NCBI GenBank assembly: GCA_007121975.1
Contig: SKJO01000018.1
Span: forward strand, 1 to 5,158
Direction of reading: 5' to 3'
Length of the DNA: 5,158 nt
DNA from: Nitriliruptoraceae bacterium
GTDB taxonomy: Bacteria; Actinomycetota; Nitriliruptoria; Nitriliruptorales; Nitriliruptoraceae
Below, piece by piece: positions 1 through 5,158 of this stretch (positions within the stretch are counted from its first letter, which is position 1; every line of letters starts with the position of its first letter). The position numbers were made by a program, and so were the translations under genes. The notes below the pieces were generated by a model. The model was not told the DNA's origin. It saw nothing but the letters and a program-made list of their open reading frames with translations, and did not search any database.

Positions 1-602
1 GCCTTGTGGGGGCTGCACACGCCGGTGACCTCGGCGCCGAGCGCCTTGGCGACCTGCACCGCGAAGGTGCCGACACCGCCGGAGGCGCCGATGACGAGCA
101 CTTTGTGGCCGGCTTCGACGCCACTCTTGTCGCGCATGGCCTGCAGGGCCGTGACGCCCGACACCGGCATGGCCGCCGCCTGAACGAAGTCGAGGTTGGC
201 CGGCTTCGGTGCCAGCTTGGTCTCGGGTGCGGCGACGAACTCGGCGAACGACCCCTGGCCCATGCCGAAGACGGCATCACCCGGCGCGAACCGGGTCACG
301 GCCGCGCCGACGGCCTCGACGACACCGGCGACGTCGGTGCCGAGAACGGGGATGGTCGGGGCGCGGAAGCCGAAGCCCGCGAGGCGGATCGGGTAGGGCA
401 GTCCGGCCATGACGTGCCAGACGCCACGGTCGACGCCAGCGGCGTGGACCCGGACGAGTACCTCGTCGTCGGCGATCTCGGGGCGGGGGACGGTGCGGAC
501 ACGGACGTTGGTCGCGGGTCCGTAGTGGTCGCGGGCCGCGGCCCGCATGGTCGGGACCGCTGCCGACGGTGCGGCGTGCGGCGGGATCTTGGTGGGGTCC
601 AT
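1..602 (-). CDS. NAD(P)-dependent alcohol dehydrogenase / quinone-oxidoreductase-like MDR protein (N-terminal part)
   Basis: Partial: 200 codons are present and the 3' end runs off the window, against about 330 residues usual for the family. I translated it from the minus strand. Residues about 19-135 form the GroES-like substrate domain, with the phrases AAGVDRGVWHVMAGLPY (54-70) and VLGTDVAGVVEAVG (86-99). Residues about 166 onward begin the Rossmann fold, with VLVIGASGGVGTFAVQVAKALGAE; the dinucleotide loop GASGGVG is at 172-178. GTD stands where zinc-dependent ADHs have GHE, and no zinc-lobe cysteines are visible, so I infer a zinc-independent NAD(P)H oxidoreductase, probably cytosolic, substrate unknown. 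The ATG at 602 is chosen because AGGAG lies 5 nt upstream; it adds an 18-residue Pro/Ala-rich leader before the usual family start, Met19 (codon at 548). It is divergent from the SARP regulator and likely controlled by the array at 675-703. The family assignment is firm; the substrate is not known. Confidence 0.93.
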   Translation of the reverse strand, partial: MDPTKIPPHAAPSAAVPTMRAAARDHYGPATNVRVRTVPRPEIADDEVLVRVHAAGVDRGVWHVMAGLPYPIRLAGFGFRAPTIPVLGTDVAGVVEAVGAAVTRFAPGDAVFGMGQGSFAEFVAAPETKLAPKPANLDFVQAAAMPVSGVTALQAMRDKSGVEAGHKVLVIGASGGVGTFAVQVAKALGAEVTGVCSPHK

Positions 603-607
603 GGTGG

Positions 608-612
608 CTCCT
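608..612 (-). promoter_or_regulatory. Ribosome binding site of the dehydrogenase
   Basis: AGGAG on the minus strand, 5 nt before the ATG whose first base is 602. It decides the start in favour of codon 602 over the in-frame ATG at 548, which has no comparable site. The TCGACC that precedes it resembles the TCGAC just before the DUF4386 ribosome binding site. Confidence 0.8.
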
Positions 613-636
613 GGTCGAAAGGGCGGTCGAAAGGGC
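613..636. repeat. Perfect 12-bp tandem duplication in the dehydrogenase leader
   Basis: GGTCGAAAGGGC occurs twice head to tail (613-624 and 625-636). It abuts the dehydrogenase ribosome binding site, so it would lie in that gene's 5' untranslated leader if transcription starts near 655. Each unit contains TCGAAAG, which resembles the TCGA core of some SARP heptamers, but the period is 12 bp, not 11. It could be a regulator site, a leader structure element, or a slippage duplication. Confidence 0.75.
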
Positions 637-661
637 GGCCGGTGTCGGTCGTCGTGGGATC

Positions 662-667
662 ACCATC
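662..667 (-). promoter_or_regulatory. Candidate -10 hexamer for the dehydrogenase
   Basis: On the minus strand GATGGT lies exactly 7 bp beyond the last heptamer of the 675-703 array. It keeps the A at position 2 and T at position 6 of the actinobacterial TANNNT -10. SARP-activated promoters typically have their last repeat about 8 bp from the -10 and a poor -35, which fits. The DUF4386 promoter region has the same arrangement with GATCCT. It is a weak hexamer on its own; the matched geometry is the support. Transcription would begin near 655. Confidence 0.4.
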
Positions 668-674
668 GAGCAGG

Positions 675-703
675 TCGGTGGGGCGTCGGTGGGGAACCGG
701 TGG
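675..703 (-). promoter_or_regulatory. Three-heptamer direct-repeat array (candidate SARP operator), copy 1
   Basis: On the plus strand the heptamers are TCGGTGG (675-681), TCGGTGG (686-692) and CCGGTGG (697-703), separated by GGCG and GGAA, so the period is exactly 11 bp. Toward the dehydrogenase they read CCACCGG, CCACCGA, CCACCGA. Direct heptamers at about one helical turn are the known operator form of SARP regulators (ActII-ORF4, DnrI type), and a SARP gene lies alongside. The array sits at the centre of the divergent intergenic region and matches the array at 4178-4206 in 24 of 29 bases. The heptamer differs from the classical TCGAG-type SARP repeat, and binding is inferred. Single copies of CCACCGA also occur in coding sequence (1508, 2900), so the phased triple is what matters. 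Confidence 0.7.
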
Positions 704-735
704 AGCGCTTCGGACCGACGCGCCGACGAGGGCCC

Positions 736-741
736 TACGCT
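736..741 (+). promoter_or_regulatory. Candidate -10 hexamer for the SARP regulator
   Basis: TACGCT fits the actinobacterial TANNNT pattern and lies 36 bp before the GTG start. It contains the only TA step on the plus strand of the 603-777 region. No convincing -35 lies 17-18 bp upstream. The heptamer array ends 32 bp before it, too far for the standard SARP activation geometry, so any autoregulation would have to work differently. Confidence 0.35.
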
Positions 742-767
742 TGGCCCGGGGACCGACGACCGAGGCG

Positions 768-772
768 AGGAG
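768..772 (+). promoter_or_regulatory. Ribosome binding site that sets the SARP start
   Basis: AGGAG with a 5-nt spacer to the GTG at 778. The reading frame is open back to an ATG at 547, but that start would overlap the divergent dehydrogenase and add 77 residues with no family similarity. The winged-helix homology begins at the third codon after this GTG. Confidence 0.8.
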
Positions 773-777
773 CAGCC

Positions 778-3700
778 GTGGTGCAGGTCCGGCTGCTCGG
801 AGGCGTGGGAGCAGCCGCCGAGTCGGGCGAGCCACTCGATGTGGGCTCGGCCAAATGCCAGCTGCTGCTGGCCGCCCTCGCGCTCGGGGTGAACGAGGCC
901 GTTCCGGTGGCACGGCTGATCGACGTGATCTGGGACGAGGCGCCGCCACGCACCGCCGACAAGACCTTGCAGGGCTACGTGGCGCAGCTTCGTCGCGGGC
1001 TCGGCCGCGACGTGGTCGCGCGGGTCGGTGCGGCCTACCGCCTCGAGCTTGACCCCGACCGCGTCGACGTCGCGCGGTTCCGGCGTGCGCTGACAGCCGG
1101 CGATGTCGAGGGCGCGCTCGAGATCTGGGCCGGGCCACCGTTGGCGGGTCTGGATGCGGCCGGCCTGCAGCCCGCCGTCGACGGCCTCGTCGAGCAGTGG
1201 CTCGGCGCGATCGAGGTCCACCTCGGCCGGCAGGTGGCCGAGGACGCCGCGTCGACGGTCGCGACGCTGACCGAGTTGACCGCGGCCCACCCCTTCCGCG
1301 AGGAACTGTGGGCGTTACTGATGAGCGCGCTGTACCAGACCGGCCGCCAGGCCGACGCGCTGGCCGCCTTCCAGCGGGCACGCGCCCATCTGGTCGACGA
1401 GCTCGGTGTCGAGCCCGGCCCGCGCCTGCGTGAGGTCGAGCAACGGATCCTCGCCCACGACGAGGCGATGCAGACCCGCCAGTCGGTGGCGCACTCTGCC
1501 GCCGACGCCACCGACGCCGACGCCGCCGACGGGGCCACGGCGACGGCACCGACGGGGACCGTGACCTTCGGGTTCGCGGAGGTCGCCGACGCCACCAGCC
1601 TGTGGGCGGAGCACCGCCACAAGATGGCGGTGGCGACGGCCCGCCTCGATGCGGTGCTGCGCGACGTCACCGGGCGGCACGCCGGCACGGTCGTGGTGGC
1701 TGCGGGCGAGGCGATGGGGGCAGCCTTCCACCGGGCCGAGGACGCGGCGGCCTGGGCCAGCGAGCTGCAGACGGTCGTCGACGGCGAGCCATGGCCGGGC
1801 GGGGTTGCGCTGTGCCTGCAGGTCGCGATCCACACCGGCGACACCCTGGAGGAGGGCGGCGGATACTTCGGACCGGCCGTGCACACGGCCTCGCGGATGG
1901 CGGCCGCCGCCCACCCGGGGCAGATCCTCGTGTCCGGCGTCACGGCCGCACTGCTCGAACGCGACGACCTGCGCGACCTCGGGCGGCACGAGCTCGAAGG
2001 AGCGGTCGGCGGCCACGAGCTGCTCCAACTCGACGCCGGGGACCACCCACCACCTCGGACGCTCACCAGCGGCGGTCCCCAGCTGCCAGGGCGTGGCATG
2101 CGGCTGTTCGGCCGTGACGACGACCTCGGCCGCGTCACCGACGCGATCGTCGACTCGCCCGTGGTCACGCTGGTCGGGCCCGGCGGCGTCGGCAAGACCT
2201 CGCTGGCGTACGCCGTGGCACGGCGTGTCGCCGGCGAACAGCGCCGGCGGGTGCGGCTGGTCGAGCTTGGCGAGATCGCCACGTCGGCGGACGTGCTCAG
2301 CACGGTCGCCGAGAGGCTCGGCGTCGTCGGCGGCGCCGACCGCCCCTTGACCGGTTCGCTCGCCGCTGCCCTGGGTGCGCGTCCGACACTGCTCGTGCTG
2401 GACAACTGCGAGCACGTGGTCGAGGGCGCGGCGCGGCTCGTACATGCGATCACCGACGAGGCCGGCGACCTGCGCCTCCTGACGACCTCACGCGAACCGC
2501 TGGGGCTGGCCCGGGAGCAGGTCGTCCACGTGCAGCCACTCGAGGTGACGGGCGCCGCCGTCGAACTCTTCGACGAACGTGCGCGTGCGGCCGGCGGAGG
2601 CGACCTGGACGACGCCAGACCGGACGTGGAAGAGATCTGTCGCCGCCTCGACGGGCTGCCGCTGGCGATCGAGCTGGCCGCCGCCCGCACCGCCAGCCTG
2701 ACGCCGGCGCAGCTCCTTGCACGCCTCGACGACCACCTCCGCCTGCTGGGCGGCCGCAACGCCTCCGCCGAGCGCCACCGGACCCTGCGCGCCACCGTGC
2801 AGTGGTCCTACGACCTGCTCACACCGGATCAGCAGGGCCTGTTCGAACGGCTCGGAGTGTTCGCCGGGCCGTTCGACCTCGCCGCCGCTGAGGCCGTGGC
2901 CACCGACGAGCACCTCGACGCCATCGACGTGGCCCGGCTGCTCGGCGAACTCGTCGAACGCTCCCTGGTGAGCGTCGAAGCCGGCCCCTTCGGACGCCGC
3001 TTCCGGCTGCTCGAGACGCTGCGGCAGTTCGCCCGCGCGACCCTCGCCGGGCGCGGCGAGTCGGAGACGATCTCGGCCCGGCACGCCCGCTGGTGCCATG
3101 ACCGGACGGTCGAGATCGGCCGGCTGCTCGCGGGCACCGGCGAGATCGAGGGTGTCGCCCGGCTCGGTGAGCTGTGGGCCGACCTGCGCGCGGCGCTCGA
3201 CTGGGCCTGCACGATCCGCGACGCCGACCTCGCCGACGCGCTCGTCCACCCGGTCGCTGCCGAGGTAAGCCTGCGCCGCCAGGTCGAGATCGGCGACTGG
3301 GCCGAACGGATCCTCGACCTCCTGCCCGCCGATGACGAGCCACGAACCGTGTACTGGCTGCTGTGGGCGGGACACCGCCACGCGCAGGCCGGTGCGCGCG
3401 AGGCCTACGACGCGCTCCTCCACCGCCACGGCCACGCCGAACACCCCGTCGTCCGGTTCAACCACACCTACATGGCCAACGTCGGCGCAGACTCGCTGGC
3501 GGTCTCGTACGCAGCGATCGACTGGCTACGCGCGAACGGCGAGGACCACGCCGCCAACATGCTCGAGGTGTCGGGCGTGGCGGCGTCGCTGATCGTGCTC
3601 CAGCGGTTCGACGAGCTCGCGTCCGTCGCCGCCGAGCTGGCGGAGCGGCACCGCCAGCACGGACCCCCGATGCTGCACTACTTCGCGCTCGGGATGCAGG

Positions 3701-4167
3701 CCTACGCCGCCCAGTACCGCGGACACCACGACGATGCCAGACAACTGTTCGACGAGGCCGAGCGGCTGGCCCTGCCCGCCGGGACCTACCGTGTGCTCCA
3801 GACCGCCCAGGCACGGCTGACCTTCGAGGCCGGCGACCACGTCGAGGCATGCCGGATCCTGCGCGGCAACATCGAGATGCTCCTCGACAGCGACTACACC
3901 GACGTGACCCGCATGATCGCCGTCGAGTTCATCCCCATGATGGCATCACTGGACCGCGTCGCCGACGCCGCCCGCGTGCTGCCCTACCTCGACACCACCG
4001 GCGACTTCGCCACCATGGCGCGGACGCACCTGATCACCGAACACGTCCACCGTATCGAGGCCGACCCCGCCGCGGCGGCCCACCTCGACGCCGATCCGGA
4101 CGCGCGGGCAGCCCTGACGCACATGCGCGACGCGCTCGACGACGTCATCGCGCGAGCAAGTCCCTGA
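778..4167 (+). CDS. SARP/AfsR-like regulator with BTAD, degenerate cyclase, NB-ARC ATPase and helical C-terminus
   Basis: 1129 residues, GTG start, TGA stop; presumably a cytosolic, signal-gated DNA-binding ATPase. Residues 3-92 are an OmpR-type winged helix with the SARP signature (VARLIDVIWDEAPP 44-57, TLQGYVAQLRRGL 63-75). Residues 97-230 are a BTAD domain. A Asp/Ala/Thr-rich linker spans 233-260. Residues 260-419 match the class III adenylate/guanylate cyclase fold (TVTFGFAEV 261-269, YFGPAVHTASR 363-373, RDLGRHEL near 400), but the metal aspartates are Glu268 and Glu311 and other catalytic residues are changed, so it is probably not a cyclase. NB-ARC from about 442: Walker A GPGGVGKTS 467-475, Walker B TLLVLDN 537-543, TTSRE 569-573, GLPLAIELA 626-634, then a winged-helix section with QWSYDLL 675-681 and FRLLETLRQFARATL 742-756. 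Residues about 770-1129 are helical and TPR-like (clearest near 965-1000). Family known: AfsR and STAND regulators use ATP to gate oligomerisation and DNA binding. Leu180 is a lone TTA codon. It lies between two genes that share its predicted operator; the ligand is unknown. Confidence 0.93.
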   Translation: MVQVRLLGGVGAAAESGEPLDVGSAKCQLLLAALALGVNEAVPVARLIDVIWDEAPPRTADKTLQGYVAQLRRGLGRDVVARVGAAYRLELDPDRVDVARFRRALTAGDVEGALEIWAGPPLAGLDAAGLQPAVDGLVEQWLGAIEVHLGRQVAEDAASTVATLTELTAAHPFREELWALLMSALYQTGRQADALAAFQRARAHLVDELGVEPGPRLREVEQRILAHDEAMQTRQSVAHSAADATDADAADGATATAPTGTVTFGFAEVADATSLWAEHRHKMAVATARLDAVLRDVTGRHAGTVVVAAGEAMGAAFHRAEDAAAWASELQTVVDGEPWPGGVALCLQVAIHTGDTLEEGGGYFGPAVHTASRMAAAAHPGQILVSGVTAALLERDDLRDLGRHELEGAVGGHELLQLDAGDHPPPRTLTSGGPQLPGRGMRLFGRDDDLGRVTDAIVDSPVVTLVGPGGVGKTSLAYAVARRVAGEQRRRVRLVELGEIATSADVLSTVAERLGVVGGADRPLTGSLAAALGARPTLLVLDNCEHVVEGAARLVHAITDEAGDLRLLTTSREPLGLAREQVVHVQPLEVTGAAVELFDERARAAGGGDLDDARPDVEEICRRLDGLPLAIELAAARTASLTPAQLLARLDDHLRLLGGRNASAERHRTLRATVQWSYDLLTPDQQGLFERLGVFAGPFDLAAAEAVATDEHLDAIDVARLLGELVERSLVSVEAGPFGRRFRLLETLRQFARATLAGRGESETISARHARWCHDRTVEIGRLLAGTGEIEGVARLGELWADLRAALDWACTIRDADLADALVHPVAAEVSLRRQVEIGDWAERILDLLPADDEPRTVYWLLWAGHRHAQAGAREAYDALLHRHGHAEHPVVRFNHTYMANVGADSLAVSYAAIDWLRANGEDHAANMLEVSGVAASLIVLQRFDELASVAAELAERHRQHGPPMLHYFALGMQAYAAQYRGHHDDARQLFDEAERLALPAGTYRVLQTAQARLTFEAGDHVEACRILRGNIEMLLDSDYTDVTRMIAVEFIPMMASLDRVADAARVLPYLDTTGDFATMARTHLITEHVHRIEADPAAAAHLDADPDARAALTHMRDALDDVIARASP

Positions 4168-4177
4168 CGACCCGCCA

Positions 4178-4206
4178 CCACCGGATCCCCACCAGGGCTC
4201 CACCGA
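4178..4206 (+). promoter_or_regulatory. Three-heptamer direct-repeat array (candidate SARP operator), copy 2
   Basis: CCACCGG (4178-4184), CCACCAG (4189-4195) and CCACCGA (4200-4206) are spaced exactly 11 bp, with spacers ATCC and GGCT. The array lies 54 bp before the DUF4386 start. It has the same order and polarity toward its gene as copy 1 has toward the dehydrogenase: both begin with CCACCGG and end with CCACCGA. Overall 24 of 29 bases agree, and within the heptamers 19 of 21 agree. Two copies in unrelated surroundings flanking one SARP gene make chance an unlikely explanation. The binding protein is inferred to be that SARP. Confidence 0.7.
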
Positions 4207-4242
4207 CCCGGGTGATCCTGCCGATCGTGAGTCACCGACCCG
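4201..4242. repeat. 10-bp direct repeat in the DUF4386 leader
   Basis: CACCGACCCG occurs at 4201-4210, overlapping the last heptamer, and again at 4233-4242, 32 bp on. The second copy contains TCACCGA (4232-4238), a 6-of-7 match to the heptamer, but one base out of the 11-bp phase. It is preceded by the small dyad GTGA-G-TCAC (4228-4236) and bracketed by two CGATCG palindromes. It may be an additional weak site or merely GC-rich coincidence. Confidence 0.4.
4214..4219 (+). promoter_or_regulatory. Candidate -10 hexamer for the DUF4386 gene
   Basis: GATCCT begins 7 bp after the last heptamer (CCACCGA ending at 4206), the same spacing as GATGGT has to copy 1. It lies within GGTGATCC (4211-4218), an 8-mer that also occurs between copy 1 and the dehydrogenase start. 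Poor match to TANNNT at position 1; a SARP-activated promoter would tolerate that. It would give a leader of about 35 nt. Confidence 0.4.
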
Positions 4243-4248
4243 ATCGAC

Positions 4249-4253
4249 AGGAG
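4249..4253 (+). promoter_or_regulatory. Ribosome binding site of the DUF4386 gene
   Basis: AGGAG with a 7-nt spacer to the ATG at 4261. It supports this start and independent translation, 93 bp after the regulator's stop codon. Confidence 0.8.
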
Positions 4254-4260
4254 ACCAACC

Positions 4261-4980
4261 ATGACTTCCACAACCCGCACGCTCCCTACCGAGCCGCCCA
4301 CCAAGGCGACGGCAACCGCTCGAAAGCCCCGACACGCGCGCGCACGCGCCGCCGGTCTGCTCTTTCTGGCCGCGATGTTCACGTACGGACCCGGGAGCGG
4401 CATCGTCGCGATGTTCCTGGAAGCCCCAGACTCCCTGACGCGCCTGGCGGAGCGGCCGCTGCTGTTCACCTCCGGCGCCGCGCTGATGCTGGTCAACTCC
4501 GCCGTCGTCGTGGGCATCGGCGTGCTGCTCCACCCCGTCCTGCGCGCCGCCGACCAGCGCGTCGCACTCGGCTACCTCGCCACCCGGATCATCGAGGGTG
4601 CCCTGCTCGCGTTCGGGGTCGTCGCCCTGCTCGCCCTCGTCCCGATCGCGGATGTCGGCGGTGGCGGCAGCGCCGATGTCGCGGGGGTCAGCACGCTCGC
4701 CACCGCCGTCAACGACATCTCCTACCAGGTGGCCATGGCCACCCTCGGACTCGGGAGCCTGTTCTTCTGCCGCCTGCTGTTCCGGTACCAACTCGTGCCG
4801 GGGCCGCTCGCCATGTGGGGCTTGGTCGGCTACGCCATCTTCCTGCTCGGCGCGATGCTCGAACTCTTCGGCGTCCCCGCGGGACTGGCACTGTCGGTAC
4901 CCGGCGGCCTGTTCGAGATCTTCTTCGGCGGCTGGCTCATCGCGCGAGGTTTCACGAAAGCCCAACAGCTACCAGCCTGA
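4261..4980 (+). CDS. DUF4386 family integral membrane protein
   Basis: 239 residues, a normal length for the family, from ATG to TGA. A basic, Thr/Pro-rich N-terminus (1-30, with RKPRHARARA at 21-30) is probably cytoplasmic. Six hydrophobic segments follow at about 30-52, 67-92, 103-129, 153-174, 182-204 and 206-229. Family-like phrases are ATRIIEGALLAFG (107-119), NDISYQVAMATLGLGSLFFCRLLFRY written here as positions 151-176, and PLAMWGLVGYAIFLLGAMLELFG at 182-204. The polar pairs inside membrane segments (Arg109/Glu112, Glu201, Glu219) may be functionally important. The biochemical role of DUF4386 is not known to me. It has its own ribosome binding site, and its leader carries a copy of the heptamer array, so it is probably transcribed from its own regulated promoter as a target of the SARP rather than only by read-through. 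Confidence 0.9.
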   Translation: MTSTTRTLPTEPPTKATATARKPRHARARAAGLLFLAAMFTYGPGSGIVAMFLEAPDSLTRLAERPLLFTSGAALMLVNSAVVVGIGVLLHPVLRAADQRVALGYLATRIIEGALLAFGVVALLALVPIADVGGGGSADVAGVSTLATAVNDISYQVAMATLGLGSLFFCRLLFRYQLVPGPLAMWGLVGYAIFLLGAMLELFGVPAGLALSVPGGLFEIFFGGWLIARGFTKAQQLPA

Positions 4981-5015
4981 AGCCAGGTCTCAGCGGCTCC
5001 GAATACCACCCGACC

Positions 5016-5029
5016 CGGTCGTCCGACCG
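5016..5029. terminator. Small hairpin after DUF4386, possible weak terminator
   Basis: CGGTC (5016-5020) pairs with GACCG (5025-5029) around a 4-nt loop, 35 bp after the stop codon; a competing pairing with CGACC at 5011-5015 is also possible. There is no U tract, so intrinsic termination would be inefficient. High-GC actinobacteria often use such U-less hairpins, but the stem is short. Confidence 0.25.
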
Positions 5030-5079
5030 ACATGTGCACAACCGCCGTGTTGCCGCGGTGCAGTCAGCGCCAGCCTCCG

Positions 5080-5108
5080 TTGACCTACATGACCTCTCCT
5101 GCTGTAGG
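5080..5108 (+). promoter_or_regulatory. Inverted repeat overlapping a TTGACC hexamer
   Basis: CCTACA (5084-5089) and TGTAGG (5103-5108) are perfect inverted arms with a 13-nt gap. TTGACC (5080-5085) is a good -35-like hexamer, and TAGGAA (5105-5110) could be a poor -10 at a 19-bp spacing. This could be an operator-promoter for a gene beyond the window edge, or a coincidence. Confidence 0.25.
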
Positions 5109-5158
5109 AACAACGGTAGGCACATCAGCCCAGCGGGTCGTGCGACATCATCAACACC

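Larger units (their letters stand above)
4981..5158. other. Downstream non-coding stretch
   Basis: I see no supportable gene. Plus-strand frames lack a ribosome binding site; an ATG at 5089 opens a frame that runs off the end after 23 codons, too little to judge. On the minus strand a frame entering from the edge stops at 5125-5127, again too short to call. The stretch contains several small dyads, including the 8-bp palindrome TGTGCACA (5033-5040) and ACCGC/GCGGT arms (5041-5045, 5055-5059). No heptamer array is present. Confidence 0.5.

Noticed and set aside
547..777. Upstream extension of the regulator reading frame from an ATG at 547
   Set aside because: It would overlap the divergent dehydrogenase, run through the operator array, and add residues without family similarity; AGGAG before GTG 778 gives a better start exactly where SARP homology begins.
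6..1052. 348-codon plus-strand open frame crossing the dehydrogenase and intergenic region
   Set aside because: The product is low-complexity Gly/Arg/Asp, it spans the operator and two real genes, and the minus strand encodes a clear MDR protein.
1035..2795. 586-codon open frame on the minus strand opposite the regulator
   Set aside because: Its product is Ser/Arg/Pro-rich with no recognisable domain, which is typical of an antisense shadow in high-GC coding DNA; the plus strand carries continuous SARP, cyclase and NB-ARC motifs.
1508..2906. Isolated CCACCGA heptamers within the regulator coding sequence (1508-1514, 2900-2906)
   Set aside because: They are single copies encoding ordinary Ala-Thr-Asp codons without 11-bp phased neighbours, so they look like chance occurrences.
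4168..4260. Intrinsic terminator between the regulator and DUF4386 genes
   Set aside because: Only short palindromes (GGATCC, ACCCGGGT, CGATCG) are present, with no stable stem followed by a U tract; read-through from the regulator gene remains possible.
3946..4965. 339-codon minus-strand open frame opposite DUF4386
   Set aside because: Gln/Glu/Gly-rich shadow product without domain similarity; the plus strand encodes six hydrophobic segments with DUF4386 phrases and its own ribosome binding site.
5125..5157. Possible C-terminal tail of a minus-strand gene ending at a TGA
   Set aside because: Only ten codons are in the window; a stop codon alone cannot support a gene.
5089..5158. Possible gene start (ATG at 5089, 23 codons to the edge)
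   Set aside because: No Shine-Dalgarno sequence, no recognisable similarity and too short to assess.

Overview
The window is high-GC DNA with strong third-position G/C bias, Shine-Dalgarno-led starts and a GTG start. It carries a SARP/AfsR-like multidomain regulator and a DUF4386 membrane protein. This is typical of an actinobacterium; I cannot name the genus.

Layout. (1) Bases 1-602, minus strand: the N-terminal 200 codons of a zinc-independent MDR-family NAD(P)-dependent alcohol dehydrogenase/quinone-reductase-like enzyme, cut by the window edge. (2) Bases 603-777: a 175-bp divergent intergenic region. It holds a tandem 12-bp duplication, a three-heptamer direct-repeat array at its exact centre, and candidate promoters for both flanking genes. 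(3) Bases 778-4167, plus strand: an 1129-residue regulator with a SARP winged helix, a BTAD domain, a class III nucleotide-cyclase-like domain that has lost most catalytic residues, an NB-ARC/STAND ATPase and a helical (TPR-like) C-terminus. (4) Bases 4168-4260: a 93-bp intergenic region with a second copy of the heptamer array. (5) Bases 4261-4980, plus strand: a six-helix DUF4386 membrane protein. (6) Bases 4981-5158: non-coding as far as I can support, with small hairpins and one inverted repeat.

Main observation. The two intergenic regions share a 29-bp element (24 of 29 identical): three 7-bp direct repeats spaced exactly 11 bp apart, the geometry of SARP operators. Read toward the dehydrogenase and toward the DUF4386 gene, the arrays have the same polarity. 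In each case the last heptamer lies 7 bp before a GATNNT hexamer that could act as a -10. The simplest model is that the SARP-STAND protein binds both arrays and controls the dehydrogenase on one side and the membrane protein on the other, forming a compact three-gene regulatory module. The degenerate cyclase domain would be a ligand-sensing or structural part rather than a cAMP synthase. The model is inferred from sequence alone.
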